Assembly (NCBI GenBank): GCA_965116865.1
Contig: OZ220727.1
Location: forward strand, 1-64,000
Direction: 5' to 3'
From: Aldehydirespirator sp965116865
Lineage (GTDB): Bacteria; Actinomycetota; Acidimicrobiia; Acidimicrobiales; Aldehydirespiratoraceae
DNA: 64,000 nt
Each line of letters starts with the position of its first letter. Position 1 is the first letter of the stretch. Below, piece after piece: positions 27,062-35,378 of the stretch. The translations under genes were made by a program, and so were the position numbers. The notes under the pieces were generated by a model. The model saw only the letters and a program-made list of their open reading frames with translations, was not told the origin of the DNA and made no database searches.

Positions 27062-27220
27062 GGGCAGTCGCAACCTTTCCACCATTGCCGGCGGCAGCGT
27101 CACATAGCCGTTGTAGCCGGTATCGATGACGGCCTCGATCTCCTGCGTTTTGCCCTGAGGTCCACTGACCGAAAGCAAGACGACGGCTTCGAGTTCGGCA
27201 TTTACGGCACCCTCGGTCAC
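27035..27220 (-). pseudogene. Retropepsin-like (clan AA) aspartic protease, truncated
   Basis: From the GTG at 27220 the frame reads VTEGAVNAELEAVVLLSVSG, then EIEAVIDTGYNGYVTLPPAM and VERLRLPL. This is the N-terminal half of a single-domain clan AA aspartic protease with the catalytic DTG. Such proteins are usually ~110-130 residues and dimerise. This frame diverges after ~54 residues where it meets the hsdS fragment, so the C-terminal half is lost. The GTG overlaps the stop of the gene upstream (GTGA), a pair often seen together in bacterial genomes. Confidence 0.7.
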
Positions 27221-27633
27221 TGAGGCCCCCGAAACGGTCTGCCTCCGAAGTGGCGGAGTGCGCGGTAGCCGACTCGAAGACCCCATACGTTGACGGCTTC
27301 CGGATGCTCGGCGCGCAGCGACGCTGCCGCGACTAGAAGGTCGTCGGACACGGCCCAGCCGCCGCTGTCCACATCGATGGCGACGTACTCCCCGTGGTGC
27401 TCGTCCTCCACCTGCTGCTGCACGTAGCGCTCGTATATCTCGTCACCGAGCCGGGCGTTCTCCTCCCTCGAGATTGTCGGCCTTCCGTCGGTGCCGGGCG
27501 ATACCGCCGCCTCCCTCGAGAGCGTCGGCACCCGATGGGCGCCAGGCGTTGCAGTCCCCTCTGGTTCGGCGCTCGGCCGAGGCTCGGGATCTGCCGCAGA
27601 AGCGGTATCGCCGCGGTCGACCATTGTGTTCAT
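27217..27633 (-). CDS. Uncharacterised protein, partner of clan AA protease genes
   Basis: A 138-residue protein with a low-complexity N-terminus containing a duplicated block (HRVPTLSREA / GRPTISREEN). A conserved core follows: ENARLGDEIYERYV, EYVAIDVDSGGWAVSDDLL, and WGLRVGYRALRHFGGRP. This core is widespread directly upstream of retropepsin-like protease genes, but I know no function for it. It could be the substrate or regulator of that protease. The protease partner here is truncated. The start is the ATG at 27633; one at 27624 is also possible. Confidence 0.65.
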   Translation of the reverse strand: MNTMVDRGDTASAADPEPRPSAEPEGTATPGAHRVPTLSREAAVSPGTDGRPTISREENARLGDEIYERYVQQQVEDEHHGEYVAIDVDSGGWAVSDDLLVAAASLRAEHPEAVNVWGLRVGYRALRHFGGRPFRGPQ

Positions 27634-28208
27634 GCTGCAATGCTAATCATTGACATATCATTCCGCAACTTGTCAGGCCGGAGTTTGGCGGGTGTTTTGT
27701 GTTTGGGTAGGTCAGAGGGGGCGCGCTGGTTGGGTGTTTCCACTGCATTTGTGGTTGGAGGGCCCGCGGGCGGGGTCAGTTGATGTCGGCTTTGTCCCAG
27801 TTGCGGGTGTCGGCTCCGATGGCGGTGAGTGCTCGGGCTTGCAGCGGGGTGCGGCGGGTGGTGAGCGCGATCTGTCGGCGGCCGGCGTCGAGTCGGACGC
27901 GGCGGACGCGATCGAGTTCGCGCGGGGCCCTTGGGGCGCTGGGGTGCTGGTCGGCGAGGTCGGGGTCGCGGGTGTCGGCTTCGGCGGGGGCGTGTGCGAT
28001 GAGGGTCTCGATGGTTGCGGCGTAGACGCAGACGGCGGCGTGGCCGCGGACTCGTTGTTCGGTCCGGTGGCGGATGGGCCGCTGGTGCAGGAAGTCTTTG
28101 AGGACTCTGAGTCTGGCTTCGGTGTTGGCGAGCTGGCGGTACGCGGCGACGACCCGCGCGGTGGGGGCTTGGGCGGGTTTGAGGCTGGTGGTCAGCACGT
28201 AGCGCCCC

Positions 28209-28324
28209 GCGAGGAGCTCTTCGTGGGCGCGGGCGTCTTCGTTGTAGTGGTGCATCACCTCGGGGTTCACCTCGCGGGCGGCGAGGAGCTCTTCGTGGGC
28301 GCGGGCGTCTTGGTTGCAGTGGTG
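28209..28324. repeat. 72-bp-period duplication in the transposase remnant
   Basis: A 44-bp sequence starting gcgaggagctcttcgtgggc occurs at 28209-28252 and 28281-28324 with two mismatches. A 28-bp non-repeated insert lies between. The period of 72 bp keeps the reading frame. Confidence 0.85.
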
Positions 28325-28499
28325 GATGAAGCGTCCGGGGCCGATGTCGAGGTCGAAGAGCCGCCCGGCGCCGCTGTTGGTGAGGATGCGCTGCGCGGCC
28401 CGCCCGATCTTCGCGGGGTCCTTGAGCCGTCCCGCGCGGACGCGGCGCTCCAGCGCGAGCAGTTCGGTTTCTGTGGCGTCGGCGGTCTCCGCGGTGCGG

Positions 28500-28652
28500 G
28501 CTGTGTCGCGGCGGGCGCGGGCAGCGGAGCGGCTCGGTGGTGCAGCCTTTGGTGATGCCCTGCTGTGTCGCGGCGGGCGCGGGCAGCGGAGCGGCTCGGT
28601 GGTGCAGCCTTTGGTGATGCCCTGCTGTGTCGCGGCGGGCGCGGGCAGCGGA
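28500..28652. repeat. 62-bp array: 29-bp repeat x3 with 33-bp inserts x2
   Basis: The 29-bp repeat beginning gctgtgtcgcggcgggcgc occurs at 28500, 28562 and 28624. The identical 33-bp inserts between copies are absent from the flanks. The period of 62 bp breaks the transposase frame. The geometry matches that of the 61-bp array at 18.3 kb. Confidence 0.9.
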
Positions 28653-28974
28653 CTCGACGGCTATGGCGCGGGCCCCGTCGGTGAGGGCGATGTCTGCGGC
28701 GCGGCAGCGGTGCTGGGGGACCTCGACCCAGTCGGTGTCTTCGTCGATGGCCGCGAGGGCTTCTTCGGTGGTGCGGTCGCGGCGCAGCCTCGTTACCGCC
28801 AACACCTCACACCGTCAACTATATGTAGCCCCTACAAATCCCCGCCGGAACACCGCCTCGCAACACAAAACCCCACGTCAGCGGCTATCTGCTGTCACCA
28901 AACCCCCGCCAACCCGCCAAACTCCGGTCCGACGACCGTATCTTGGTGTTATGAATGCACTCGCAGGACTCCGA

Positions 28975-28992
28975 GACTCCAACGCTGGAGTC
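28975..28992. promoter_or_regulatory. Hairpin in the leader of the AT-richer operon
   Basis: GACTCCA (28975-28981) and TGGAGTC (28986-28992) form a perfect 7-bp stem with a 4-base loop, about 95 bp before the first gene of the three-gene operon. It may be an operator or an mRNA structure. The rest of the 160-bp leader shows no clear Shine-Dalgarno site. Confidence 0.35.
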
Positions 28993-29087
28993 GAGAGCCG
29001 TTCTGTGTCGTGCAGTCGCCGCCTAGTGGGGAACGCTCCATCGACTACCGTCTCAGCGAGGGCTGATGCTGAGGCTAGGACGCTTCC

Positions 29088-29741
29088 ATGCCTCTGAGCA
29101 CGGATGACGGGCACCAGACTCAGCTAACGAAGCTTCAGATGGTCGCAGATGATCCTGCTGCACCGGACGACATCGTGGATCATGCCAGAAGATTGTTGGC
29201 GACGACCTCCCATCTCGCCCCAGAAATCATCGAGGATCGCATTGAGGACTGGTCGGATGGAGTCATCGGAAATATCTCGCCACACTCACCAGCCGAGGAT
29301 TACGTCCGCTGCATTTCATACCACACACTGTTTGAACATTACATCCAGCCTACAGCTCAAAATGCATACGGAACTTCGGACGAATACCTTCAATACCTGC
29401 TTGAAGTGTCACACGATCCTACAAGCACTATATTGTCTGATCTCCGAAGGCCGATCCTAGTGCCAGCGCGATATTCGTGGCTGATACCTGCTAGTGAACT
29501 TACGTCGAACGAGGCCGTAATAGTGAAACAGCAACTCCAGATTCTCAGCGATCCTCCCTATCTGGTGATGGAGTTCTCTAGCGCTCGGATGATACAGTGC
29601 GGGTTAGATGTCCGCCAACCCTGTTCAATTGACGCGATCAGAACGAGTCAATTTCAGTGGACGCCAAACGGCGTTCCGAAGGAGCGCATTGATGGTGATA
29701 TACCGTTCGTAGCCTTAAGGGGATTGCGATGGATAGAGTAG
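29088..29741 (+). CDS. Unknown protein, first gene of an AT-richer three-gene operon
   Basis: A 217-residue protein I do not recognise. The N-terminal third is helical and acidic (DDIVDHARRLLATTSHLAPEI); the rest mixes helices and strands (EEDYVRC-like, PAEDYVRCISYHTLFEHYI; RRPILVPARYSWLIPASEL; PYLVMEFSSARMI). There is no signal peptide or membrane segment. Base composition is clearly more AT-rich, with AT-ending codons, than the surrounding genome, which indicates recent transfer. It overlaps the next gene by 13 bp, so the products are probably made together. Given its partners (a DUF433-containing protein and a VapC45-like toxin) a role in the same toxin-antitoxin or defence module is the best guess. 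Confidence 0.65.
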   Translation: MPLSTDDGHQTQLTKLQMVADDPAAPDDIVDHARRLLATTSHLAPEIIEDRIEDWSDGVIGNISPHSPAEDYVRCISYHTLFEHYIQPTAQNAYGTSDEYLQYLLEVSHDPTSTILSDLRRPILVPARYSWLIPASELTSNEAVIVKQQLQILSDPPYLVMEFSSARMIQCGLDVRQPCSIDAIRTSQFQWTPNGVPKERIDGDIPFVALRGLRWIE

Positions 29742-31189
29742 ATCATCCAACACCGGCCTTATACGCGATGGTGTTCCGGTTTCTGCGAACGGCTGATACT
29801 CATGTAACTCCGGTTACCACAGTCATATCGAATATGACCAAGACTCTAACTGATGTAGAAGCGAGCGTCCTGCCTATTGCGATCCAGAAGGTTCTACCGC
29901 TCTTGCACGGCCATACGGACAAATTGCGGATAGCGATGGATGTTGCTTTCCAGCTCGACCTGTTTGAGTTGGCGTCCACAGGTGTCAAGCTTGCTGTTGG
30001 AACCAGCGATTCACGTCTAACGATGCTGGCTGCGGCACTCTGCGGAAACCCCGGAGCGGACAGCGATGCCCGTCGCTATCTGAGCGGTGAGCATCCCGAC
30101 GATCCTATGGTGCAGATTCGTCTGAATCCTGAACACAGTATCAGTTCGGCTAGAGAAGAACGGCTTCACTTGCAGCGCTGGCCTGGAAGGAGAACTCTCG
30201 AAGAACGGTATAGGCTCACACCGACAGTGGTGATTGACTGCGCTCTGCCTCCAGCGTTTGTGCTTAGGTTGGCATCGAGTATGGCATCACATGGACTGAT
30301 GGTCAGACGCTTGCCTCGCGATGCGTCAATACCTGATTGGTTTGGTCCTGAGACGATCTTCGTCTCATCAACAAGCCCCCCTCGCGGCATTTCTCAACGA
30401 GTGCAGACATCTGGGACACGAAGCGTGGTTGTTGGTGAAGAAGTCCCGGAGGTGGACCAGGTTGCGGAGGAGATCGCTGGTGCGCTGTCCCAGAGCTTAA
30501 TGCAACGCACCCGTCTACAGCAAAAGACACCACACACGCTATGGGAGCCTTCAGTCTACAAGCTCGGGAGGTACAGAACTCGGGAGGCAGCTTGGCATAC
30601 AGGTACCAATATTCGCCAATGGTATCGCTTCAACCACAAAGGCTGGATCAAGCCCCAAGTATCATCTAGTGGGCGCGAGCTGTGGTGGACCTTCCGCGAA
30701 ATCGTCGCCGTTCGCACATGGGCCTACCTTCAGACCGCAGCCTTGAACGACCGGGATATAGAGCGAGATCCACGCGTATCTCAGAAAGTTATTCGTCGCC
30801 TAGCTGAGTTCGGCGGTTCAGACAACATCAGTAAGCTTGGCGTTGCTGCTAACGGTGATGTGATTGCCAAAAATGGTGACCGTTGGTTCAACCTAGACAC
30901 AGACAACTACGTCATGGAACCCGCAATCACTAGCGACGAAATATTCCGACCGTTCAATCACGGAGATGTCAGGATTCTGGATTTACTGGCACCGAATCAT
31001 GACACGAGAGTGCATCCGACCATTACTGACGGGAAGCCTCATGTCTATGGCTGTCGTATTCCAGCCGTAGGAGTTGCGAGGATTCATGCTCGAAGTGGTC
31101 ACGCAGGCGTTCTTGAATTCTATCCGAGTCTCGCAGATCGCTCTTTCTCTGGGGCTATTGAAGTAGGTAAGGAACTCCTGGCACGATGA
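29729..31189 (+). CDS. Large antitoxin-like protein: unknown N-terminal region, HTH and DUF433 domain
   Basis: A 486-residue protein. Residues ~1-130 are helical. Residues ~165-270 look like an alpha/beta domain (TPTVVIDCALPPAFVLRLAS, ETIFVSSTS, TRSVVVGEEV). Residues ~285-365 resemble a MerR/HTH segment (YKLGRYRTREAAWHTGTN, ELWWTFREIVAVRTWAYL). The C-terminus (~430-486) matches DUF433/VapB45 antitoxins: HPTITDGKPHVYGCRIPAVG, then GHAGVLEFYPSLADRSFSGA. DUF433 antitoxins are usually short or HTH-DUF433 only, so the ~270-residue N-terminal extension is unusual. Its stop overlaps the start of the toxin-like gene (ATGA). Confidence 0.7.
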   Translation: MDRVDHPTPALYAMVFRFLRTADTHVTPVTTVISNMTKTLTDVEASVLPIAIQKVLPLLHGHTDKLRIAMDVAFQLDLFELASTGVKLAVGTSDSRLTMLAAALCGNPGADSDARRYLSGEHPDDPMVQIRLNPEHSISSAREERLHLQRWPGRRTLEERYRLTPTVVIDCALPPAFVLRLASSMASHGLMVRRLPRDASIPDWFGPETIFVSSTSPPRGISQRVQTSGTRSVVVGEEVPEVDQVAEEIAGALSQSLMQRTRLQQKTPHTLWEPSVYKLGRYRTREAAWHTGTNIRQWYRFNHKGWIKPQVSSSGRELWWTFREIVAVRTWAYLQTAALNDRDIERDPRVSQKVIRRLAEFGGSDNISKLGVAANGDVIAKNGDRWFNLDTDNYVMEPAITSDEIFRPFNHGDVRILDLLAPNHDTRVHPTITDGKPHVYGCRIPAVGVARIHARSGHAGVLEFYPSLADRSFSGAIEVGKELLAR

Positions 31190-31581
31190 GCACGAGGGTA
31201 CTGGTTGATGTGTCCTTAGGACATGTCGCACAATACGAATGGCCAGATGATGTTCAGGTGATTGGCGGGCCAGATAGCGACGATATCTCCGACATCAAGT
31301 TGGTGGAAATAGCGAAGGTCAGAGCGTGTGATGGTGTGGTTTTCTTGGATGAGGCAGTGCTTAGGTCGAATGAGTTGTGTCAACTTGCTGCCAAGAAGAA
31401 TCTCTCCGTAGTGTCGATGAGCACGGACGATCCGGTTCTAGCTAAGCAGTGGCTCATCCGATACCTACCGGCAATTGTCAACCAGATCGCGAACGGCCCG
31501 TTCTTCGGTTCAGTCTCGAAGAGCGGTATTCGGACCATCGATCCCCACGCGAGCGACAGAACATCCGGGGACGAAGCGTGA
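31186..31581 (+). CDS. PIN-like toxin, VapC45/DUF5615 type
   Basis: A 131-residue protein. Features resemble the DUF5615/VapC45 PIN-like toxins that pair with DUF433 antitoxins: an N-terminal VLVDVS strand with Asp, then KVRACDGVVFLDEAVLRSNE, LCQLAAKKNLSVVSMSTDD, and the typical ending LIRYLPAIVNQI, then PFFGSVSKSGI. The gene starts in the stop of the DUF433 gene. The usual first DRN motif is replaced by VDVS, so catalysis may differ or be lost. Codon use is AT-rich like the two genes before it. No other gene follows on this strand. Confidence 0.65.
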   Translation: MSTRVLVDVSLGHVAQYEWPDDVQVIGGPDSDDISDIKLVEIAKVRACDGVVFLDEAVLRSNELCQLAAKKNLSVVSMSTDDPVLAKQWLIRYLPAIVNQIANGPFFGSVSKSGIRTIDPHASDRTSGDEA

Positions 31582-31628
31582 GGGACCAAGTGTTCGGAGT
31601 AGTTGAGGTAGGTACGCAGCACTTGGTA

Positions 31629-31880
31629 TCAGTGCCTTTGATCTGAGGGTGGCTCATCAATCGCCCGTCCGTCCGGTGCCCAGGTCATCTCAAATTGCCC
31701 CGACGCTCCCTGCACGCGCTTGACGCGCAGCCCTGGACGGAACCCTTGGCGCCTGCCGCGTTCCATCGCGATCAGATCCGCTACGAACTCTTCGCGTTTG
31801 CTGTCGAACCTGTCTTGTTGCTCCGGCGTCAGACTCTCGTAGTCGCGCAGGAATACCCCAGTCTCATCATGTGTCGGCAC
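31629..31880 (-). pseudogene. RelE/ParE-like toxin, C-terminally altered
   Basis: From the GTG at 31880 the frame reads VPTHDETGVFLRDYESLTPE, QQDRFDSKREEFVADL, GRRQGFRPGLRVKRVQGASG, QFEMTWAPDGRA. This is the first two thirds of a RelE-superfamily toxin. The usual last strands after WAPDGRA are replaced by IDEPPSDQRH and a stop, so it lacks the C-terminal catalytic part. A start at 31934 would add 18 residues. A small gene 63 bp upstream could be its antitoxin. No intact partner pair is evident. Confidence 0.6.
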
Positions 31881-31997
31881 CGTTGACCTGGGCGCTAGGA
31901 GACTGTTGAGTAATGCCGATTTCGCGCAGTACACAACCTTCTGACCTGCGGTTTTGTGACAGCGATATCGCGATTTTGGGACATAATCAACACTCTC

Positions 31998-32186
31998 CTA
32001 GTCGGTGCTTCGGCCGTTGCGGCGCAGCCGGATCGCCGTCAGGAACGCTTCGTCGCTGTAGTAGCGCACGGCGACCTCGTCCTCGGGCACGTCGGGGCCG
32101 GTGCCGACGCTCGCATCTAGCTCGGAGAGTGTCACAGGCTCCTCAATCGGATCGTGGCCGGTGTCGGCGACGCGCACAGTTGTCAT
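31998..32186 (-). CDS. Small acidic protein, possible antitoxin
   Basis: A 62-residue product (MTTVRVADTGHDPIEEPVTL, then SVGTGPDVPEDEVAVRYYSD, EAFLTAIRLRRNGRSTD). No family is recognised. Size, acidity and position upstream of the RelE-like remnant on the same strand suggest an antitoxin, but there is no clear DNA-binding motif. The ATG at 32186 overlaps the stop of the ISL3 transposase remnant by 4 bp. Confidence 0.45.
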   Translation of the reverse strand: MTTVRVADTGHDPIEEPVTLSELDASVGTGPDVPEDEVAVRYYSDEAFLTAIRLRRNGRSTD

Positions 32187-33290
32187 GGCCGTTGATCCTT
32201 TCGGTAGTGCCTTGCCACATCTAGGATAGTCCCGTCAATCGGGCTCTCCGCGTTTTGGGTCGGAGTGAGGGTGTCGAGCAGCGTCCGGTTGGGTCTGTCG
32301 GCGTAGAGCAGGGCTCGGATGCGGTAGTCGGCGAAGTCAGTGGACCCGAACGCGGCGCGTTTGACGCGTTTGACGAGGTTGTTGGCGGCTTCGGCGGCGG
32401 CGTTGGTGACCCGGGCGGTGTGCCAGTTGGCGATCTGGTGTCTCCAGGTCCACAGGGTGCGGCCGAGCCGGTTGAACTCTGGGGACATGCCGGGGTCCTC
32501 GAGGTAACTTTTTCGGGTCCTTGGGCCAGGGGGTGAGTCGGGGTTGAACTCTGGGGACATGCCGGGGTCCTGGAGGTAACTTTTTCGGGTCCTTGGGCCA
32601 GGGGGTGAGTCGGGGTTGAACTCTGGGGACATGCCGGGGTCCTGGAGGTAACTTTTTCGGGTCCTTGGGCCAGGGGGTGAGTCGGGGTTGAACTCTGGGG
32701 ACATGCCGGGGTCCTGGAGGTAACTTTTTCGGGTCCTTGGGCCAGGGGGTGAGTCGGGGTTGAACTCTGGGGACATGCCGGGGTCCTGGAGGTAACTTTT
32801 TCGGGTCCTTGGGCCAGGGGGTGAGTCGGGGTTGAACTCTGGGGACATGCCGGGGTCCTGGAGGTAACTTTTTCGGGTCCTTGGGCCAGGGGGTGAGTCG
32901 GGGTTGAACTCTGGGGACATGCCGGGGTCCTGGAGGTCCTTGGCGAGCTGGTTCACGGTGGCGGCGGCGGTCTCGGCGTCGTCGATGTCGTAGATGCCGC
33001 GCAGGGTTTCTTCAGCGGTGCCGGGCGTCGCGGACCTCGCCGTAGGGGTCCCCGGCGTCGAGCATGCCCCGCAGCCGGACGCGGCCTGAGTCGGTGATGT
33101 TCTCCGAGGCGGACACCAGCAGCTTGCGGGCCCGATACAGGGGGTCGTGTTTGTGGCCGCGGCGGCCGAGGGTCTGTTGCTGCGCTCTGCGGCGGACCTC
33201 GTCGAGGCCGGTGTTGCCCGACCCCACGACGTGGAACGGGTCCGCCATCGCCCTTCGTCTCCCAGGTCCTGCGACCTGCCGATGCTGATC
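32183..33290 (-). pseudogene. ISL3-family transposase, truncated and repeat-expanded
   Basis: The frame at 33012-33290 reads ADPFHVVGSGNTGLDEVRRR, QQQTLGRRGHKHDPLYRARK, and the frame at 32183-33020 continues EETLRGIYDIDDAETAAATV, then NAAAEAANNLVKRVKRAAFG and DYRIRALLYADRPNRTLLDT. These are the DDE region and C-terminus of ISL3-type transposases (DPFH with the second Asp, and the NRTLLDT end). The N-terminal zinc-binding and HTH half is missing, there is a frameshift near 33020, and six copies of a 72-bp unit (EFNPDSPPGPRTRKSYLQDP) interrupt it. It cannot be active. The junction near 33290 abuts the yibE/F gene. Confidence 0.82.
32470..32937. repeat. 72-bp array: 36-bp repeat x7 with 36-bp inserts x6
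   Basis: The 36-bp repeat beginning ggttgaactctggggacatg occurs every 72 bp from 32470 to 32902. The repeat is native transposase sequence (DPGMSPEFN). The identical 36-bp inserts contain an ACTTTTTCGGGTCC run that is foreign to the gene and absent from the flanks. The period keeps the frame. Confidence 0.93.
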
Positions 33291-33308
33291 GCGGCCATAA
33301 TCGTGCCC

Positions 33309-34604
33309 ATGGGGGGCGGCTCGCATCGGTACCGGCCAGGACCGGGCCTCCGGGCCGGGTGGCAGGCATGGAGGAGCGACCGGGCGCTCGGCGCGGTGCT
33401 GGTGCTGGTCGTTCTCGCCGGTGCGGCGGCGGCCATTGGGTTGGTGCTGCTGTGGCCGACGGGAGAGGGCCGTGACGCCGCCCGGGAGCGCGCCGACGAG
33501 ATCGGCCTCACCTACCAGCGCCTAGCTGCCACTGTCGAGGAGGTCACCGACCGGGCGTGCAGCTACTCGGCTCCCGACGACCCGCAAGCGTGCAGGACCA
33601 TCACCGTGCGCGTCGACGAGGGCTCCAACGCCGGAACCCGGGTCGCCCTGCCCGAGTTCAACCTCACCTACGACCGGGTCTCCATACGGATCTCACCGGG
33701 GGACAAGGTGATCGTCGGCTACGAGGACTCCAACGACTACTACTTCTTCGTCGACCGCGACCGGCGCACCCCGCTGGTGTGGCTCGCCGGGCTGTTCGCC
33801 CTGGTGGTGGTGGCGCTAGGGCGCATGCGCGGGGCGCTGGCGCTCGTCGGGATGGTCGCCACGCTGGTGGTGCTGGTCGCCTTCGTCGCGCCGTCGGTGC
33901 TCGACGGCAACGATCCGGTGCTGGTGGCGGTAGTGGCCGCGGCGGTGATCGCCTTCGTGAGCCTGTACCTCACCCACGGCCTCAATGCGCACACCACCGT
34001 GGCCCTCGCCGGCACCCTCGCGTCCTTGGGGCTCACCCTCGGGCTGTCGCGGGTCTTCTTCGGACTCGCCGAGTTCACCGGCCTTGCCACTGAGGAGGGC
34101 CTGACCCTGCCCCTGATCGCCGGCGACGTCGACCTGGCCTCACTGCTGCTGGGCGGGGCCATCATCGGCGCGCTGGGCGCGCTCGACGACGTGACCGTCA
34201 CCCAGGTGGCCACCGTGACGGAGCTGCGCTACCGCAGCCCCCACCTGCCCCGGCGCGAGCTAATCACTTCGGGCATCAGGGTCGGGCGTGAGCACATCGC
34301 GGCCACCGTCAACACTCTGCTGCTCGCCTACGCAGGCGCGGGCCTCCCGCTGGTGCTGCTGTTCGCGGTGTCGGACCAGTCACTGGCCATGGTGGCCAAC
34401 TCCGAGCTGATCGCGGTGGAGATCGTCCGAACGCTGTGCGGCTCGATGGGCCTGGTCGCAGCCGTACCGGTCACGACCGTGCTGGCCGCGCTGGTGAAGG
34501 CCGGTGCCGGCGTCCCGGGAGTCGGCACACCCGAATCAGCCGAGCCAGACCCTGAGCCCCGATGGCAGGACTTCGCTCCCGACCGGGACGAGCCCCGATG
34601 GTGA
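33309..34604 (+). CDS. YibE/F-family membrane protein
   Basis: A ~431-residue integral membrane protein. One transmembrane helix near residues 20-45 (LGAVLVLVVLAGAAAAIGLV) precedes an extracytoplasmic domain (residues ~50-145, RVDEGSNAGTRVALPEF and SPGDKVIVGYEDSNDYYFF). At least seven further hydrophobic helices follow, containing the family motif LGALDDVTVTQ and GREHIAATVNTL. YibE/F proteins are widespread in Firmicutes and Actinobacteria; the substrate or role is unknown. I start at the ATG at 33309; a GTG at 33303 and an ATG at 33282 are in frame. The upstream boundary is the ISL3 remnant, so its native promoter may have been replaced. Confidence 0.82.
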   Translation: MGGGSHRYRPGPGLRAGWQAWRSDRALGAVLVLVVLAGAAAAIGLVLLWPTGEGRDAARERADEIGLTYQRLAATVEEVTDRACSYSAPDDPQACRTITVRVDEGSNAGTRVALPEFNLTYDRVSIRISPGDKVIVGYEDSNDYYFFVDRDRRTPLVWLAGLFALVVVALGRMRGALALVGMVATLVVLVAFVAPSVLDGNDPVLVAVVAAAVIAFVSLYLTHGLNAHTTVALAGTLASLGLTLGLSRVFFGLAEFTGLATEEGLTLPLIAGDVDLASLLLGGAIIGALGALDDVTVTQVATVTELRYRSPHLPRRELITSGIRVGREHIAATVNTLLLAYAGAGLPLVLLFAVSDQSLAMVANSELIAVEIVRTLCGSMGLVAAVPVTTVLAALVKAGAGVPGVGTPESAEPDPEPRWQDFAPDRDEPRW

Positions 34605-34609
34605 GCCGG

Positions 34610-34857
34610 CCCCGAACTTCAAGCTCTGAGAGGCCGAGCGAATAAGCGGGAGCGACGCGGCGCCCGCGCTGTGTTGCCGCGTGTGGGTGTGTCGATCTGA
34701 GAGGCCGAGCGAATAAGCGGGAGCGACGCGGCCCGTACAGGCGAGGCCGTGGCCCGAGCGGCCCTCAGGTCGCAGAGAACAAGAGCGGGAATGGCACCGC
34801 AGCGACACGACGGGCTCACTCCTATCCGCGCTCGCTCTAACCCATTGAAGTTCGGGG
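34610..34857 (+). repeat. Dispersed structured element, copy B, with outer 13-bp inverted repeats
   Basis: The core (34698-34840) has the same order as the other copies: AGAGGCCGAGCGAATAAGCG, the GGCC hairpin, GCAGCG/CGCTGC-type hairpin remnants and a CGCTCTAA end. Outside it, CCCCGAACTTCAA (34610-34622) and TTGAAGTTCGGGG (34845-34857) form perfect 13-bp terminal inverted repeats, making a ~248-bp MITE-like unit. The left end is duplicated: 37 bp at 34625-34661 recur at 34696-34732 around a 34-bp insert. Confidence 0.85.
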
Positions 34858-34873
34858 AATGCGCCCAGGTCGC

Positions 34874-35332
34874 TCAGCCTCCGGGCTGCCAGATCATCAG
34901 GATCAGCTGGACCGTGAACCCGATCGACAGCAGGGCAGATCCCACCTCCAGGCGCTTGTCCGTCGCCGGCGACGGCCCCTCGATGCCCTGGGCCTTGAGC
35001 GCGGGCCTGATCATGCCGTGAAGGACACCGTTCATCACCACCCAGATCACGATGGCGGCGATCGCCCAGCCCTCCGTCATTGAGATCGCGTCCTCCGACA
35101 TCTCGACGAGCGCGATGCCGAGCAGACCAGCCACGATCAGCGCCGGCCCGTACAGGCGGCGTGCGTTGGACGCCATGGCCACGACCAGCTGCTGGCGCGC
35201 GGAGCCGCCCGCCGGCTGCATCTGCTTGCGCAGCAGCGGATGGACGAACACCGGGGCGAGCGCCACCAGGACCGTGAGAACGTGGAGCAACTCGACAATG
35301 TTGTAGGCGGTAGTGCCCGCAGCAATGACCAT
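34874..35332 (-). CDS. DUF2269-type integral membrane protein
   Basis: A 152-residue protein with four predicted transmembrane helices: NIVELLHVLTVLVALAPVFV, RLYGPALIVAGLLGIALVEM, WAIAAIVIWVVMNGVLHGMI and VGSALLSIGFTVQLILMIW. The first helix with its conserved LLHVL and the GPALIVAG segment fit DUF2269, a family of predicted membrane proteins of unknown function. It begins at an ATG at 35332 and stands alone between the dispersed element copy B and a tandem array. Confidence 0.7.
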   Translation of the reverse strand: MVIAAGTTAYNIVELLHVLTVLVALAPVFVHPLLRKQMQPAGGSARQQLVVAMASNARRLYGPALIVAGLLGIALVEMSEDAISMTEGWAIAAIVIWVVMNGVLHGMIRPALKAQGIEGPSPATDKRLEVGSALLSIGFTVQLILMIWQPGG

Positions 35333-35378
35333 GGGCCGATGCTAGCGCCGGGCCGTGAGTGCAGGGCGCGCGCTCAGC

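Larger units (their letters stand above)
27776..28805 (-). pseudogene. IS1634-type transposase, degenerate
   Basis: The best-preserved part (27776-28270) reads ELLAGRYVLTTSLKP, then RVVAAYRQLANTEARLRVLKDF and HRTEQRVRGHAAVCVYAA, the C-terminal DDE region with the YREL-like signature of this IS4-superfamily group. Upstream in other frames are RLKDPAKIGRAAQRI, then SGAGRLFDLDIGP, and TEEALAAIDEDTDWVEVPQH. Two internal expansions disturb it: a 72-bp duplication (28209/28281) and a 62-bp repeat (28500, 28562, 28624) that shifts the frame. The N-terminal third is absent. It cannot be active. Confidence 0.8.
27670..28935. mobile_element. IS1634-family insertion sequence remnant
   Basis: Terminal inverted repeats are visible. 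CCGGAGTTTGGCGGGT at 27678-27693 matches, inverted, ACCCGCCAAACTCCGG at 28912-28927, and the match extends outward with a few mismatches. The ~1.25-kb interior holds a degenerate DDE transposase on the minus strand. Full-length IS1634-type elements are nearer 1.6-2 kb, so an internal part is missing. I could not identify a convincing target duplication. The AT-richer three-gene operon begins ~150 bp past the right end. Confidence 0.75.
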
